64,000 nucleotides of DNA, from contig NZ_CP044231.1 of NCBI RefSeq assembly GCF_008727755.1, forward strand, positions 2,294,001 to 2,358,000. Reading direction: 5' to 3'. A program made the translations under genes and the position numbers. Origin of the DNA: Microbacterium caowuchunii. Its GTDB lineage: Bacteria > Actinomycetota > Actinomycetes > Actinomycetales > Microbacteriaceae. The notes below the pieces were generated by a model. The model worked only from the letters and a program-made list of their open reading frames with translations. It searched no databases and was not told the origin of the DNA. Below, in pieces: positions 30,071 to 39,663 of this stretch (positions within the stretch are counted from its first letter, which is position 1; each line of letters begins with the position of its first letter).

Positions 30071-30499
30071 TCAGGCCGCGGCGCACGTCGCGCACAGGCC
30101 CCAGAAGGTGACCTCGGCGGTGTGGATGCGGTAGCCGTGGGTCTGCGAGGGATGAATGCAGGGCGCCTCGCCCACGACGCAGTCCACGTCCTCGACCCGG
30201 CCGCACGCGTCGCACACGAGGTGGTGATGGTTGTCGGCCACGCGCAGTTCGAACAGGCCGGCGTGACCGGCCGGTTCGATGCGCCGGGCGAGACCGGCGT
30301 CGACGAAGTCCCCGAGGGCGTTGTAGACGGACTGCATGCTGGTCGCCGGGACCCCGGCGATCACCCGGCCGTGCACCTCGTCGGCGCGAGCGTGCGGGAG
30401 TTCCCGGAGCGCCTCGTACACGCTGCGGCGCGTGTCGGTGACGCGCAGACCGGCGCTGCGGATGGCGGTATCCGTCTCCGTCGTCGCTCTGTGGGGCAT
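30071..30499 (-). CDS. furA: Fur-family repressor FurA/CatR type
   Basis: A 142-residue Fur-family protein. The winged HTH is GLRVTDTRRSVYEALRELPHARADEVHGRV. The metal site is DNHHHLVCDACG, with a second C-x-x-C (GLCATCAAA) forming the structural zinc site. It is a peroxide- and iron-responsive repressor of katG in Actinobacteria. Position directly upstream of katG supports this. The ATG is preceded at 6 nt by TACGCT and shows no Shine-Dalgarno. Confidence 0.93.
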   Translation of the reverse strand: MPHRATTETDTAIRSAGLRVTDTRRSVYEALRELPHARADEVHGRVIAGVPATSMQSVYNALGDFVDAGLARRIEPAGHAGLFELRVADNHHHLVCDACGRVEDVDCVVGEAPCIHPSQTHGYRIHTAEVTFWGLCATCAAA

Positions 30500-30505
30500 A
30501 CCCCC

Positions 30506-30534
30506 AGCGTAGCTTAGTTTTGATTAGTTCAAAA
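30506..30534 (-). promoter_or_regulatory. furA-katG promoter with AT-rich operator palindrome
   Basis: The -10 is TACGCT (30506-30511), 6 nt before the furA ATG. Just upstream is a perfect inverted repeat TTTTGA-N5-TCAAAA (30518-30534) in otherwise GC-rich DNA. The repeat lies over the spacer/-35 region, where FurA autorepression would be expected. Confidence 0.7.
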
Positions 30535-30560
30535 AAGGAACACGCCGTCGCCGACCGGCG

Positions 30561-31556
30561 TCAGCCCGCCACGAGCTCGGGCGTACCCCGCTCGTCCTCG
30601 GTCAGATCGCCGGTCTCCCCGCGCCGGAACGCACGTCCGCCCAGGCCCAGCATGTAGGCGAGGAAGATGCCCAGGGCGAGGGCTCCGAGCCCGAGTTTCA
30701 CCGGCCAGGGCCAGGGCTGCGGCGTCACGAAGCCCTCGACGATCCCGGACAGCCCCAGCGCGAACACGAGACCGACCGCGACGGTCGCGAGGGATCGGCC
30801 GGCGGCCGCCAGCGCCGCTGCACGCGGGCGTCGACCCGGGACGACCCAGGCCCAGAAGATGTGCAGCCCCGCGGCGGCGGCGACGAAGATGCAGGTCAGT
30901 TCCAGCAGACCGTGCGGAAGGATGAATGCGAAGAAGACGTCGAGCCGGTCGAACGCCGCCATCACGGCCGCGGAGGTGCCGAGCCCGACGGCGTTCTGCA
31001 TCACCACGTAGATCGGCCAGAGGCCGGTGACCCCGAAGAGCACGCACTGCGCGGCGATCCACGCGTTGTTCGTCCAGACCGTGCCCGCGAAGACGGCCGC
31101 GGGGTTCTCCGAGTAGTAGGCGGTGAACTCGTCCTGCGCGTACGAGGCCAGCTGGGCCTCCGAGCCGAGGGCGGCCACGAGCGCGGGATCGGTGCCGATC
31201 CACGCTGCGACCAGCGTGGCGACGGCGACGAAGCCCACCGCCACGGCGAGGGTCGTCCAGCGCAGCCGATAGAGCGCGGCGGGAAGCTGCAGGGCGAAGA
31301 AGCGGGGGATGCGCCGCATCACGTTCTCGGTCGGACCGGTCAGACGCAACCGGGCGCGGGCCAGGACGAGCGAGAGGTGGTCCGCCTGCGGACTGCGCCC
31401 CGCGGTCGTCTTGAGGTCCGCGAGGTCGGCGGACGCGGAGCGGTACCGGGTGACCAGTTCGTCCACCTCCGGGCCGTCCAGCCGTCGCGACCGGGAGAGT
31501 TCGTCCAGTCGCTCCCACTCGGCGCGGTGGGCCGCCGTGAGCGCGTCGAGGTCCAT
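30561..31556 (-). CDS. SpoIIM-type (DUF95) membrane protein
   Basis: A 331-residue protein. The N-terminal helical region (~1-100) precedes about five membrane segments (for example LAVAVGFVAVATLVAAWIG). The family motif region is AVFAGTVWTNNAWIAAQCVLFGVTGLWPIYVVMQN...PHGLLELTCIFVAAAAGL. SpoIIM homologues in non-sporulating Actinobacteria sit next to RDD-family genes, as here, and their role is unknown. The ATG at 31556 is supported by a TAGAGT hexamer at 7 nt. Only 16 nt separate it from the divergent RDD start. Confidence 0.85.
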   Translation of the reverse strand: MDLDALTAAHRAEWERLDELSRSRRLDGPEVDELVTRYRSASADLADLKTTAGRSPQADHLSLVLARARLRLTGPTENVMRRIPRFFALQLPAALYRLRWTTLAVAVGFVAVATLVAAWIGTDPALVAALGSEAQLASYAQDEFTAYYSENPAAVFAGTVWTNNAWIAAQCVLFGVTGLWPIYVVMQNAVGLGTSAAVMAAFDRLDVFFAFILPHGLLELTCIFVAAAAGLHIFWAWVVPGRRPRAAALAAAGRSLATVAVGLVFALGLSGIVEGFVTPQPWPWPVKLGLGALALGIFLAYMLGLGGRAFRRGETGDLTEDERGTPELVAG

Positions 31557-31563
31557 GTGTTTG

Positions 31564-31569
31564 ACTCTA
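31564..31569 (-). promoter_or_regulatory. Leaderless -10 hexamer of the SpoIIM gene
   Basis: TAGAGT followed by CAAACAC and the ATG. It lies within the 16-bp gap to the divergent RDD gene. Confidence 0.5.
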
Positions 31570-31572
31570 GCC

Positions 31573-32382
31573 ATGCCCTCCCCCGCGCCCCTGGTCGACA
31601 TCGGCCAGGACGAGATCCTGACCGGTGAGGCCGTCGCCCTCGACGTGCAGCCGACCGGGTTCTTCCTGCGGGCGCTCGGCGCCCTGATCGACATCGCGGT
31701 CGCGGTACTCGTCTACATCCTGTTCCTGCTCGTCATGACGTGGTGGGGCGGGCAGGGCCTGGATGCCGCGGCGATGCCGATCTTCGCGATCGCGATGATC
31801 GTCGTGGTCGCCGTCGTCATCCCCACGGTGGTGGAGACCGCGACGCACGGCCGGAGCCTCGGCAAGCTCGCGGGCGGCGGGCGGATCGTGCGCACGGACG
31901 GCGGTGCGGCCGGTTTCCGGCACGCGCTGATCCGCGCGCTCGTGGGCGTGCTCGAGATCTGGTTCACGTTCGGCGCCGTGGCGGCGGTGACCGGGGCCTT
32001 CACTCCGCGATCGCAGCGCCTCGGCGACCTGCTGGCGGGCACCTACAGCGAACGCACGCGGTCCCCGAGACTCGTGCCGGTGCATCCCGAGGTGCCTCCC
32101 GCTCTCGCGGGATGGGCAGCGGTCGCCGATGTCGCGCCGCTTCCGGACCGGCTCGCGCGCCGGCTCAGCGCCTTCGTCCGGCAGGCCGAGCAGCTTCAGC
32201 CGGCGGCGCGGTCGAGGATCGCCGAGGAGCTGGCGGCCGAGGCATCCGCGTTCGTGTCACCGCTCCCGTCCGTGGACCCGGAGCTCTTCCTCCGCGCCGT
32301 GGTCGCGGTGCGGTTCGAACGCGAGCTCGCCGCGGTGCGACAGCGCGACGCGCGCGCCGCGGCGCTCACCCCCGACGCCTGA
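31573..32382 (+). CDS. RDD-family membrane protein
   Basis: A 269-residue protein with an N-terminal RDD domain of three membrane segments (GFFLRALGALIDIAVAVLVYILFLLVM; GHARSLGKLAGG-type loop). The arginine and aspartates of the RDD signature are in the first segment. The C-terminal ~120 residues are soluble and helical (LPDRLARRLSAFVRQAEQLQPAARSRIAEELAAEASAF). It is the usual partner of SpoIIM. The ATG is 16 nt from the divergent start, so its promoter must overlap the neighbouring coding region. Confidence 0.85.
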   Translation: MPSPAPLVDIGQDEILTGEAVALDVQPTGFFLRALGALIDIAVAVLVYILFLLVMTWWGGQGLDAAAMPIFAIAMIVVVAVVIPTVVETATHGRSLGKLAGGGRIVRTDGGAAGFRHALIRALVGVLEIWFTFGAVAAVTGAFTPRSQRLGDLLAGTYSERTRSPRLVPVHPEVPPALAGWAAVADVAPLPDRLARRLSAFVRQAEQLQPAARSRIAEELAAEASAFVSPLPSVDPELFLRAVVAVRFERELAAVRQRDARAAALTPDA

Positions 32383-32446
32383 CCCGCACCGCCCTGACGC
32401 CTGACCCGCGCCCGGGCAACACCGTGCGACGACGCGGGGAGCACGA

Positions 32447-32481
32447 AAGGGGCGGGAGGCACGAACGCGCTCCCGCCCCTT
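32447..32481. terminator. Bidirectional terminator between RDD gene and ahcY
   Basis: AAGGGGCGGGAG (32447-32458), 11-nt loop, CTCCCGCCCCTT (32470-32481): 12 perfect pairs. Confidence 0.9.
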
Positions 32482-32488
32482 CCACCCG

Positions 32489-32515
32489 CTCAGTAGCGGT
32501 AGTGCTCCGGCTTGC

Positions 32516-32540
<25 letters not shown>
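32489..32540. repeat. 26-bp tandem duplication at the ahcY 3' end
   Basis: Two adjacent 26-bp copies (32489-32514 and 32515-32540) differ at one base. The inner copy encodes the last residues PEHYRY and stop of ahcY. The outer copy is noncoding in that frame. Confidence 0.9.
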
Positions 32541-33976
<1,436 letters not shown>

Positions 33977-34024
33977 ACGACCATTCTCGCGCACGCGCCC
34001 CGGAGACGGCTGCGTGTTACCCGG

Positions 34025-34231
34025 TCAGGTGCGCAGCGTCTCGTGACGGACGACGAGCCAGCCCTTGGGTACGGAGAGCCGCTCGGTGTGGATGGCGCAC
34101 AGATCGTGGGCGTGCGGATCGCCCGCTGCCCCCAGAGGACCCACGGCCGCCATCTGGTCGCCGTAGTCGTAGGTCAGCGTCGCCACCGCCTCGCGGGCGC
34201 AGGCGATCTTCGAGCAGAGTCTGGCTTGCAT
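34025..34231 (-). CDS. DUF3499-family small protein
   Basis: A 68-residue protein, MQARLCSKIACAREAVATLTYDYGD..., with cysteines C6, C11 and C45 in a possible metal-binding arrangement with H41 and H48. This is the actinobacterial DUF3499 family, which neighbours whiB2 and the zincin-like protein in many genomes. Function is unknown. The start has TAGGGT 7 nt upstream, indicating leaderless transcription. Confidence 0.85.
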   Translation of the reverse strand: MQARLCSKIACAREAVATLTYDYGDQMAAVGPLGAAGDPHAHDLCAIHTERLSVPKGWLVVRHETLRT

Positions 34232-34238
34232 CGCCTCG

Positions 34239-34244
34239 ACCCTA
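34239..34244 (-). promoter_or_regulatory. Leaderless -10 hexamer of the DUF3499 gene
   Basis: TAGGGT followed by CGAGGCG and the ATG at 34231. Confidence 0.55.
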
Positions 34245-34291
34245 CCGACGGCGCCGCGGGGCACCGCCGCGCCGCGCCGCATCCGCCCACC

Positions 34292-34297
34292 TAGGAT
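34292..34297 (+). promoter_or_regulatory. Leaderless -10 hexamer of the zincin-like gene
   Basis: TAGGAT followed by GGGGAC and the ATG at 34304. Confidence 0.55.
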
Positions 34298-34303
34298 GGG
34301 GAC

Positions 34304-34741
34304 ATGATCCGCCGGCGGTCCCGCACCACTCCCCCGAGGCCCCGCCCCGGACGGCACGGACGGCACGGACGCGAGGGCCGCAGCGCGGTCGTGCGCCCGC
34401 CGCTCCCCCCGCTGGAGACACGGGTCGAACGCTTCGACATGGCGGTGGGGTCGGCAGCGGAGTTCCTGCGCTCGGCGTGGGAGGAACTGCGCGAGGTGCG
34501 CTTCGAGATGGCGGACATGCCTCCCACCACGGATGCGGACGGCATCCCGCGCTGGACGGTGCTCCCCGCCGAGCGGCGCATCGTGCTCTACCGCCTGCCG
34601 ATCGAGCGTCTCGGGCACCTGCACCGCGACGACGACGCGCACCGGCGGATGATGATCGAGAGCTGCGTGTTCCGTGCCGCCGCGGAGTACCTGGGTCGCG
34701 ATCCCTGGGACCTGGGTCCGGACCGCTTCCGCGACATCTGA
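34304..34741 (+). CDS. Zincin-like (metallopeptidase family) protein, apparently lacking HExxH
   Basis: A 145-residue protein. The N-terminus is very basic (MIRRRSRTTPPRPRPGRHGRHGREGR). The core RVERFDMAVGSAAEFLRSAWEELREVRFEMADMP and RRIVLYRLPIERLGHLHRDDDAHRRMMIESCVFRAAAEYLG fits the actinobacterial family adjacent to DUF3499. Where related proteins carry a His-Glu zincin helix this one reads MIESCVFRAAAEYL, so the catalytic histidines are missing. It is probably not an active peptidase. Confidence 0.75.
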   Translation: MIRRRSRTTPPRPRPGRHGRHGREGRSAVVRPPLPPLETRVERFDMAVGSAAEFLRSAWEELREVRFEMADMPPTTDADGIPRWTVLPAERRIVLYRLPIERLGHLHRDDDAHRRMMIESCVFRAAAEYLGRDPWDLGPDRFRDI

Positions 34742-34762
34742 GTCGCGGGCGGGACGCCGGCC

Positions 34763-36169
34763 TCAGGGATAGACGGTGATCTCGGCGGCCGCGGACTCCG
34801 CCGCCCAGACCGGGAAGCCCGCCAGGGCACCGGCAGCGGCGAACGTCACGCCCGCGCGGATCGGCTGGTCCGTCGTGAGCCGGTAGACCGTCCCGGCGTC
34901 CACGGATACGACGGCGGCGCCGTTCGCCGCGACCGTCGTCCGGGTGGATGCGCCGCCGCTGAGCGGTTCCAGCACGACCTGTCCCGCTGCCGCCCCCGTG
35001 CCGACGAACATGATCTGCGGATCAGGCCCCTCCGGTACGGCGACGAGGGTCTCCGCGGAGAGCACCGGCGCGGGCGTGTACCAGGCGAAGTCGGCCCCCT
35101 CTCCCAGGCCCGTGGTCTGCCAGACCGCGGCCGCGACCGGGTCGTCCGCCTCGACCTCCACGCTGTAGACCCCGGCCTCGAGCCCGGCCAGGTCGATCTC
35201 GGACGGCACGTCGGCGAGGACGGGCGCCTCCTGGCGGAGGACCTCCCGGCCGTCCGCGTCGACCGCGGTCACGGTGACCGACGTGTCCACCCCCGCAGAG
35301 AGCAGCCGGAGGAGTGTCGTCGCGCCGCTCGGCGACGCCTCCACGGCGGAGGGCAGCACCTGGACACCCGGGATGACGACCGTCCGTTCGGCGCCCACGA
35401 CCGGGCCGACCTGATCGACGCCTCCCGGCAGGAGCGTCCGGGTGATGTTGGTCTGCAGGGCCGCGGCGACCGGGGCACCGGACGCGGTCACGCGCACGAC
35501 CGGAGCACCCTCGCCGACGCCGAGACCCGCGAGCGGCACGATCCGCTGGCTGCGCGCGTCGACACGCAGTGCGGTCCCTCCCGGGGGCACGCTGGCGCCG
35601 GTGGCGCCGTACAGCGTCAGGTCGACGGTGGCGGCGACGTCCGAGGGGTTCGCGAGCAGGATGAGGTCCGCGGCGCCGGTCGTCGTGGCCCCGCCGACCA
35701 GCCAGGACTCGATCAAGGGGGCGCGGCAGGCCGATGCGGCCAGCCCTCGGAGATCCTCCGCGTCCACCGCGGAGCTTCCCGCGGCCACCGCATCCGACCG
35801 CCGGTCACCCTGAGGCGAGGCGACGAGCACGGCCGGGCCCTCCCCTCCGGCGACCGCCGGAGTCGTGCCCAGCAGCGACGCGTCCAGGGGTTCCCCGGCG
35901 GAGCCGGAGACGACGCCGCTCGGCGCGGCCTGGGTCAGGCCGCCCGCCTCGCTGGAGTCACGGGCGAGCACCACGAGGGGTCCCGCGCAGGCGAGGACGG
36001 TTTCCGCGGGCGTCGGGACGACCGTCACCGCCACCGGCTCCTGCTCCCGGGTCGGCCAGGGAGCAGCCACGCCGATGCCGACCACCAGCACGATGCCGGC
36101 GGCCAGAGCGGCGCCCACGACGAGACGGGTGCTGGTCGCGGCCCAGGCGAGCGCGGTCCGGCGCGTCAT
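34763..36169 (-). CDS. DUF5719-family secreted/anchored protein
   Basis: A 468-residue protein with an N-terminal membrane segment (LVVGAALAAGIVLVVGIGVAA). A long beta-rich extracytoplasmic region follows, made of repeated Ig-like or sandwich units (LILLANPSDVAATVDLTLYGATG; VYSVEVEADDPVAAAVWQT). It matches the DUF5719 family, encoded beside the giant membrane glycosyltransferase in Actinobacteria. The ATG overlaps the stop of that gene (36166-36169). A role in surface-glycan assembly is inferred from the pairing. Confidence 0.82.
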   Translation of the reverse strand: MTRRTALAWAATSTRLVVGAALAAGIVLVVGIGVAAPWPTREQEPVAVTVVPTPAETVLACAGPLVVLARDSSEAGGLTQAAPSGVVSGSAGEPLDASLLGTTPAVAGGEGPAVLVASPQGDRRSDAVAAGSSAVDAEDLRGLAASACRAPLIESWLVGGATTTGAADLILLANPSDVAATVDLTLYGATGASVPPGGTALRVDARSQRIVPLAGLGVGEGAPVVRVTASGAPVAAALQTNITRTLLPGGVDQVGPVVGAERTVVIPGVQVLPSAVEASPSGATTLLRLLSAGVDTSVTVTAVDADGREVLRQEAPVLADVPSEIDLAGLEAGVYSVEVEADDPVAAAVWQTTGLGEGADFAWYTPAPVLSAETLVAVPEGPDPQIMFVGTGAAAGQVVLEPLSGGASTRTTVAANGAAVVSVDAGTVYRLTTDQPIRAGVTFAAAGALAGFPVWAAESAAAEITVYP

Positions 36170-39036
36170 CGTTCCTCCTCGCGGGCGCGGGGCCCGACCG
36201 TGCGGGGCATCCGCCGTGCCTGACGGCGCGACGACGCGGTGGGGACCGACAGCAGCAGCGCGGCGGCGACGACGACGAGCTGGATGAGGGCGATCAGCAC
36301 GGCGAGCTGACGGTCGGCCGCGGAGGGGCCGGGCCGATCGGCGACGTCGGCGGAGACACGCCAGAGCGTGCCCTTGGGTGTGACGCCCACGGTGTCCAGC
36401 TGGTCGCGCTGATCCAGGGCGGTCTCGGCGGAGAGCCGCAGCGCCCGTGCGGCATCCGTCTCGCTGTCCGACGCCGGGGCCAGCACGATGAACCGGATGC
36501 CGTGCGCGGCGACCCGGCTGACGATGTCGTCCGACGTCGCGGTGACCAGGTCCGCCGTCAGCTCCGCCACCTCCTCGTCCTGCGCATCCGGGACCGTCCG
36601 CGTCTCGGCGACGGTCGACTGACCGGCGATCGTCTCGCTCCCTCCCCAGACGACGCGCGCGGCGGCGGCGCCGGAATCGAGGGGTGTGATCAGGATGGTC
36701 CCGACCGAGAGGTCGTCGCGGCCTTGAGCGGCGACGTAGGCCGGCAGCGTCGAGCTGGGACCGTTCCGCAGCATCGATGCATCCCGCATCATGGCGGTCA
36801 CGGAGGGGACGGCGACGACGAGGAGGGTGCCGATCACCACCGCCGCACCGACCGCCCGCAGGCCGCGGAGGCGGATCGGCAGCCCCGCGTCGAGGGCGAT
36901 CACGGCGGCTCCCACCACGCCGAGCCACGCGAGGCTGAGACCGGACCCGGGCCAGAGCGGGACGGGCTCGGCGCTGGTGCTGGAGACGACGGCGATGCCC
37001 ACGGCGGCGAAGGCCGTGCCGATGCCGAGGAGGGCGATCACGAGCAGGATCGCGGAGACCATCCACCGCGGGGTGAGCAGCGACAGGAGGGCCAGCGCGC
37101 ACAGCGGAGCGACGAGCACGAGCACCCAGGGGGCGAGGGAGGACAGCGTCGTGCCCGAGAGCAGGGTGGTCCAGCCGGCGAGGTCGGTGGTGGGGAATCC
37201 GCCGGCGAGCGCCAGACGCCCCGCGGCATCCGCGGTCGCCTGAGGTCCCGCCCAAACGGGTCCGGGATCCGCCAGCAGACCCCAGATGTTCCCCGCGCGC
37301 ACCTGAACCCACAGGAGGGGGGCGAACAGGGCGAGCGAGGGGACGCCCAGCCAGACGATGTGGCCGACTCCGTGCCCCGCGCGGGCGACCAGCACGAGCA
37401 TGACCACGAGGGCCCACAGGATCACCAGCGCGGGAGCGAGCGAGGGCGCAGCGGCCAGTACGCCCGCCAGCAGCAGGGACGCCGCGCCGGCGGCCGCCCA
37501 GGATCGGTGGGCGACGGCGCCGGCGTAGATGAGCCACGGCAGCAGCAGGTGGACGATCACCGCACCGGCGCGCCCGTCGACCAAGGCCGTCCAGAACGTC
37601 GGCGCCAGCGCCCAGGCCACCGCGGCGGTGTTGCGCAGGAGCGAGTTCGAGGTGACGCGGCTGGCGGCGAACCAGGCGCCCAGCACGGCGAGCGGCAGGG
37701 CGGCTATCCACAGCAGCACGAGGGCCCGGGAGGGGTCCCCCGGCCAGAGCGAGCCCACCACCGCGATGAGGGCGGCGAAGGGGTCGGCCGGACCGACGGT
37801 GTCGAGGCCGACGGAACGGGCGCCGTATGCGGCGTCCGCCCAGAGCTGGCCCCACGTCGCACGGAGTGGTTCGAGGGCGCCCCCGCCCAGGACCGGCCAG
37901 GCGAGCAGCGACGGGAACGCCACGACCGAGACCAGCAGGGCGGCCAGGACGAGCCACGCGCCGCCGCCGGTGAAGAACCGGAGCTCCTCGCGGATGGGGC
38001 GATCCATCGCGTCCGCGTCGACATCGGCGTCGAAGCGCTGTCTGAGGTCGGTACGGGTGATGCGCAGCGATGCGAGCTGGTGCCAGGATGCGGTGCGCGA
38101 TCGGCGGATGACGCGGCGGGAGCGGGCGATCGCCCCCCAGCGGAAGAAGGCGACGATGGAGGCGCCCCACTCCGGGAGCACCCGGGCGGGCTGCTTGACC
38201 ACGAGCAGGGTCGCCGCGCGCCAGAGCGCCAGGGGGATGAGCGAGAGCAGGTGCAGCGGCACCGCCGCGGCGGGCGCGTAGGCGAGGCGGCGGTGGAGCT
38301 GCGCGAGGCGCGTGGCGTAGGCGCGGCGCCGGCGCCGGCGTCGTGTGGTCGGCGCCGGCAGCCCGGCCGCGCCGTCCCCGTCGACGGCGACGTGCGCGGT
38401 CGGCACGAGGCTGACGCGATGTCCGGCGAGGCGGGCGCGCACCCCGAGGTCGAGCCCCTCGTCGGCGCCACCGAGCGCGGGGTCGATCCCCTCGAGCTCA
38501 CGCCACACGCCGGCGCGGATCAGGATCCCCCGGATGTCGGCGCCCAGGACGTCCTCGTCGGCGTCGTGCTGTCCCTGGTCGAGCTCGTCGTCGGCCAGCC
38601 CCACCGTCCGGCCGAGGGGGGTCATGGTCACGCCCAGCGACACGATGCGCGAGGCGTCGTCGGCATCCACGAGCTTCGGCGCCACGATGGCGACCGACGG
38701 CGCACGTTCCAGTCCGGCGAGCAGTCGCCCGAGGGCGTGCGGCTCCGGGGCGGTGTCCTGGGCGAGCAACCAGATCGCGTCACCGGTCAGGCGGGGTCCG
38801 GCGAGACGGACGGCGTCGGCGAAGGTCGTCGCACCCGATGCCGTGATGATGCCTTCGGCGCCCGACGCCGCGGCCAGCTCGGTGACGGCAGGACCGGCGC
38901 CGCAGAGCACGATCGTCAGGACGTCCGCGGGGCGGGTCTGCGCGGCGAGCGCGTCGAGCGTGCGCGCGAGATGGGTCGCCGCGGAGGCGCGACCTTCGGG
39001 TCGCACGACGAGGAGGGCATGGACTCGGGCGGGCAT
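36166..39036 (-). CDS. Large membrane family-2 glycosyltransferase
   Basis: A 956-residue protein. The N-terminal ~230 residues form a GT-A fold (HALLVVRPEGRASAATHLARTLDALAAQTRP...DAIWLLAQDTAPEP...GGADEGLDLGVRARLAGH). A dozen or so membrane segments and extracellular loops follow. This architecture is known from actinobacterial cell-envelope glycosyltransferases located next to whiB2. It probably transfers sugars at the membrane, with the C-terminal part resembling polyprenyl-phosphate-sugar dependent enzymes. Donor and acceptor cannot be read. It is translationally coupled to the DUF5719 gene. Confidence 0.85.
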   Translation of the reverse strand: MPARVHALLVVRPEGRASAATHLARTLDALAAQTRPADVLTIVLCGAGPAVTELAAASGAEGIITASGATTFADAVRLAGPRLTGDAIWLLAQDTAPEPHALGRLLAGLERAPSVAIVAPKLVDADDASRIVSLGVTMTPLGRTVGLADDELDQGQHDADEDVLGADIRGILIRAGVWRELEGIDPALGGADEGLDLGVRARLAGHRVSLVPTAHVAVDGDGAAGLPAPTTRRRRRRRAYATRLAQLHRRLAYAPAAAVPLHLLSLIPLALWRAATLLVVKQPARVLPEWGASIVAFFRWGAIARSRRVIRRSRTASWHQLASLRITRTDLRQRFDADVDADAMDRPIREELRFFTGGGAWLVLAALLVSVVAFPSLLAWPVLGGGALEPLRATWGQLWADAAYGARSVGLDTVGPADPFAALIAVVGSLWPGDPSRALVLLWIAALPLAVLGAWFAASRVTSNSLLRNTAAVAWALAPTFWTALVDGRAGAVIVHLLLPWLIYAGAVAHRSWAAAGAASLLLAGVLAAAPSLAPALVILWALVVMLVLVARAGHGVGHIVWLGVPSLALFAPLLWVQVRAGNIWGLLADPGPVWAGPQATADAAGRLALAGGFPTTDLAGWTTLLSGTTLSSLAPWVLVLVAPLCALALLSLLTPRWMVSAILLVIALLGIGTAFAAVGIAVVSSTSAEPVPLWPGSGLSLAWLGVVGAAVIALDAGLPIRLRGLRAVGAAVVIGTLLVVAVPSVTAMMRDASMLRNGPSSTLPAYVAAQGRDDLSVGTILITPLDSGAAAARVVWGGSETIAGQSTVAETRTVPDAQDEEVAELTADLVTATSDDIVSRVAAHGIRFIVLAPASDSETDAARALRLSAETALDQRDQLDTVGVTPKGTLWRVSADVADRPGPSAADRQLAVLIALIQLVVVAAALLLSVPTASSRRQARRMPRTVGPRAREEER

Positions 39037-39113
39037 AGCCTGGTCAGCCTAAGCGCGCACGGGCGCGGTGGCCGGGCGTACGCGCCGAGGACACGCGATG
39101 TCGCGTGCCCTGC

Positions 39114-39437
39114 TCACCCCGCGCGGCGTTTGAGCTTGCGCCGCTCGCGCTCGCTCAGCCCGCCCCAGATCCCGAACCGCTCGTCGTTCTGCAGCGCGTA
39201 CTCCAGGCACTGGTCCCGCACGTCGCACGTCGTGCAGATGCGCTTGGCATCACGTGTGGAACCGCCCTTCTCCGGGAAGAAGGCCTCGGGGTCGGTCTGC
39301 GCGCAGAGCGCGTCGCTCTGCCATGACAGCGGGTTGCCTTCCGCCGGTGCGTCACGGCGAACGCCGGGGACACCGAGGAAGACCGGATCGACGAACCAAT
39401 TGTCGGGAACGCCCGAACGGTACTGTGCGCCCGTCAT
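39114..39437 (-). CDS. whiB2: WhiB-family regulator, WhiB2/WhmD-like
   Basis: A 107-residue WhiB protein with cysteines C45, C68, C71 and C77, the IWGG turn and a basic tail (SERERRKLKRR). The longer N-terminal region and synteny with the glycosyltransferase, DUF3499 and manA genes match mycobacterial WhiB2/WhmD, which is needed for septation. The ATG at 39437 is chosen because GGGGAGAG lies upstream; an in-frame codon 11 residues earlier has no such support. Confidence 0.93.
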   Translation of the reverse strand: MTGAQYRSGVPDNWFVDPVFLGVPGVRRDAPAEGNPLSWQSDALCAQTDPEAFFPEKGGSTRDAKRICTTCDVRDQCLEYALQNDERFGIWGGLSERERRKLKRRAG

Positions 39438-39663
39438 CTGCTCTCCCCGCCCTGTTCGATCTCCGCTCACGGTGAGTGGATGCCTAAATTACACAGGTGT
39501 GATTCGAGGAAATCAAGTCGCAGATCGTAAACCCTCAACTCACCGTTGAATCTTCACGACGCGCCGACGGCGTGTCGGTTGGCGCGGATTCGTTACTCCG
39601 GCACAACCCCTTCCGCGTTTCCTTGCGCGAAACCGGCAGACATCGCCCGCGTGTCGCGCCCGG

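Noticed and set aside
34763..39549. Very long open frames on both strands over the glycosyltransferase/DUF5719 genes
   Set aside because: They are Arg/Gly/Pro-rich shadows caused by high GC; the real genes have membrane segments and coupled starts.
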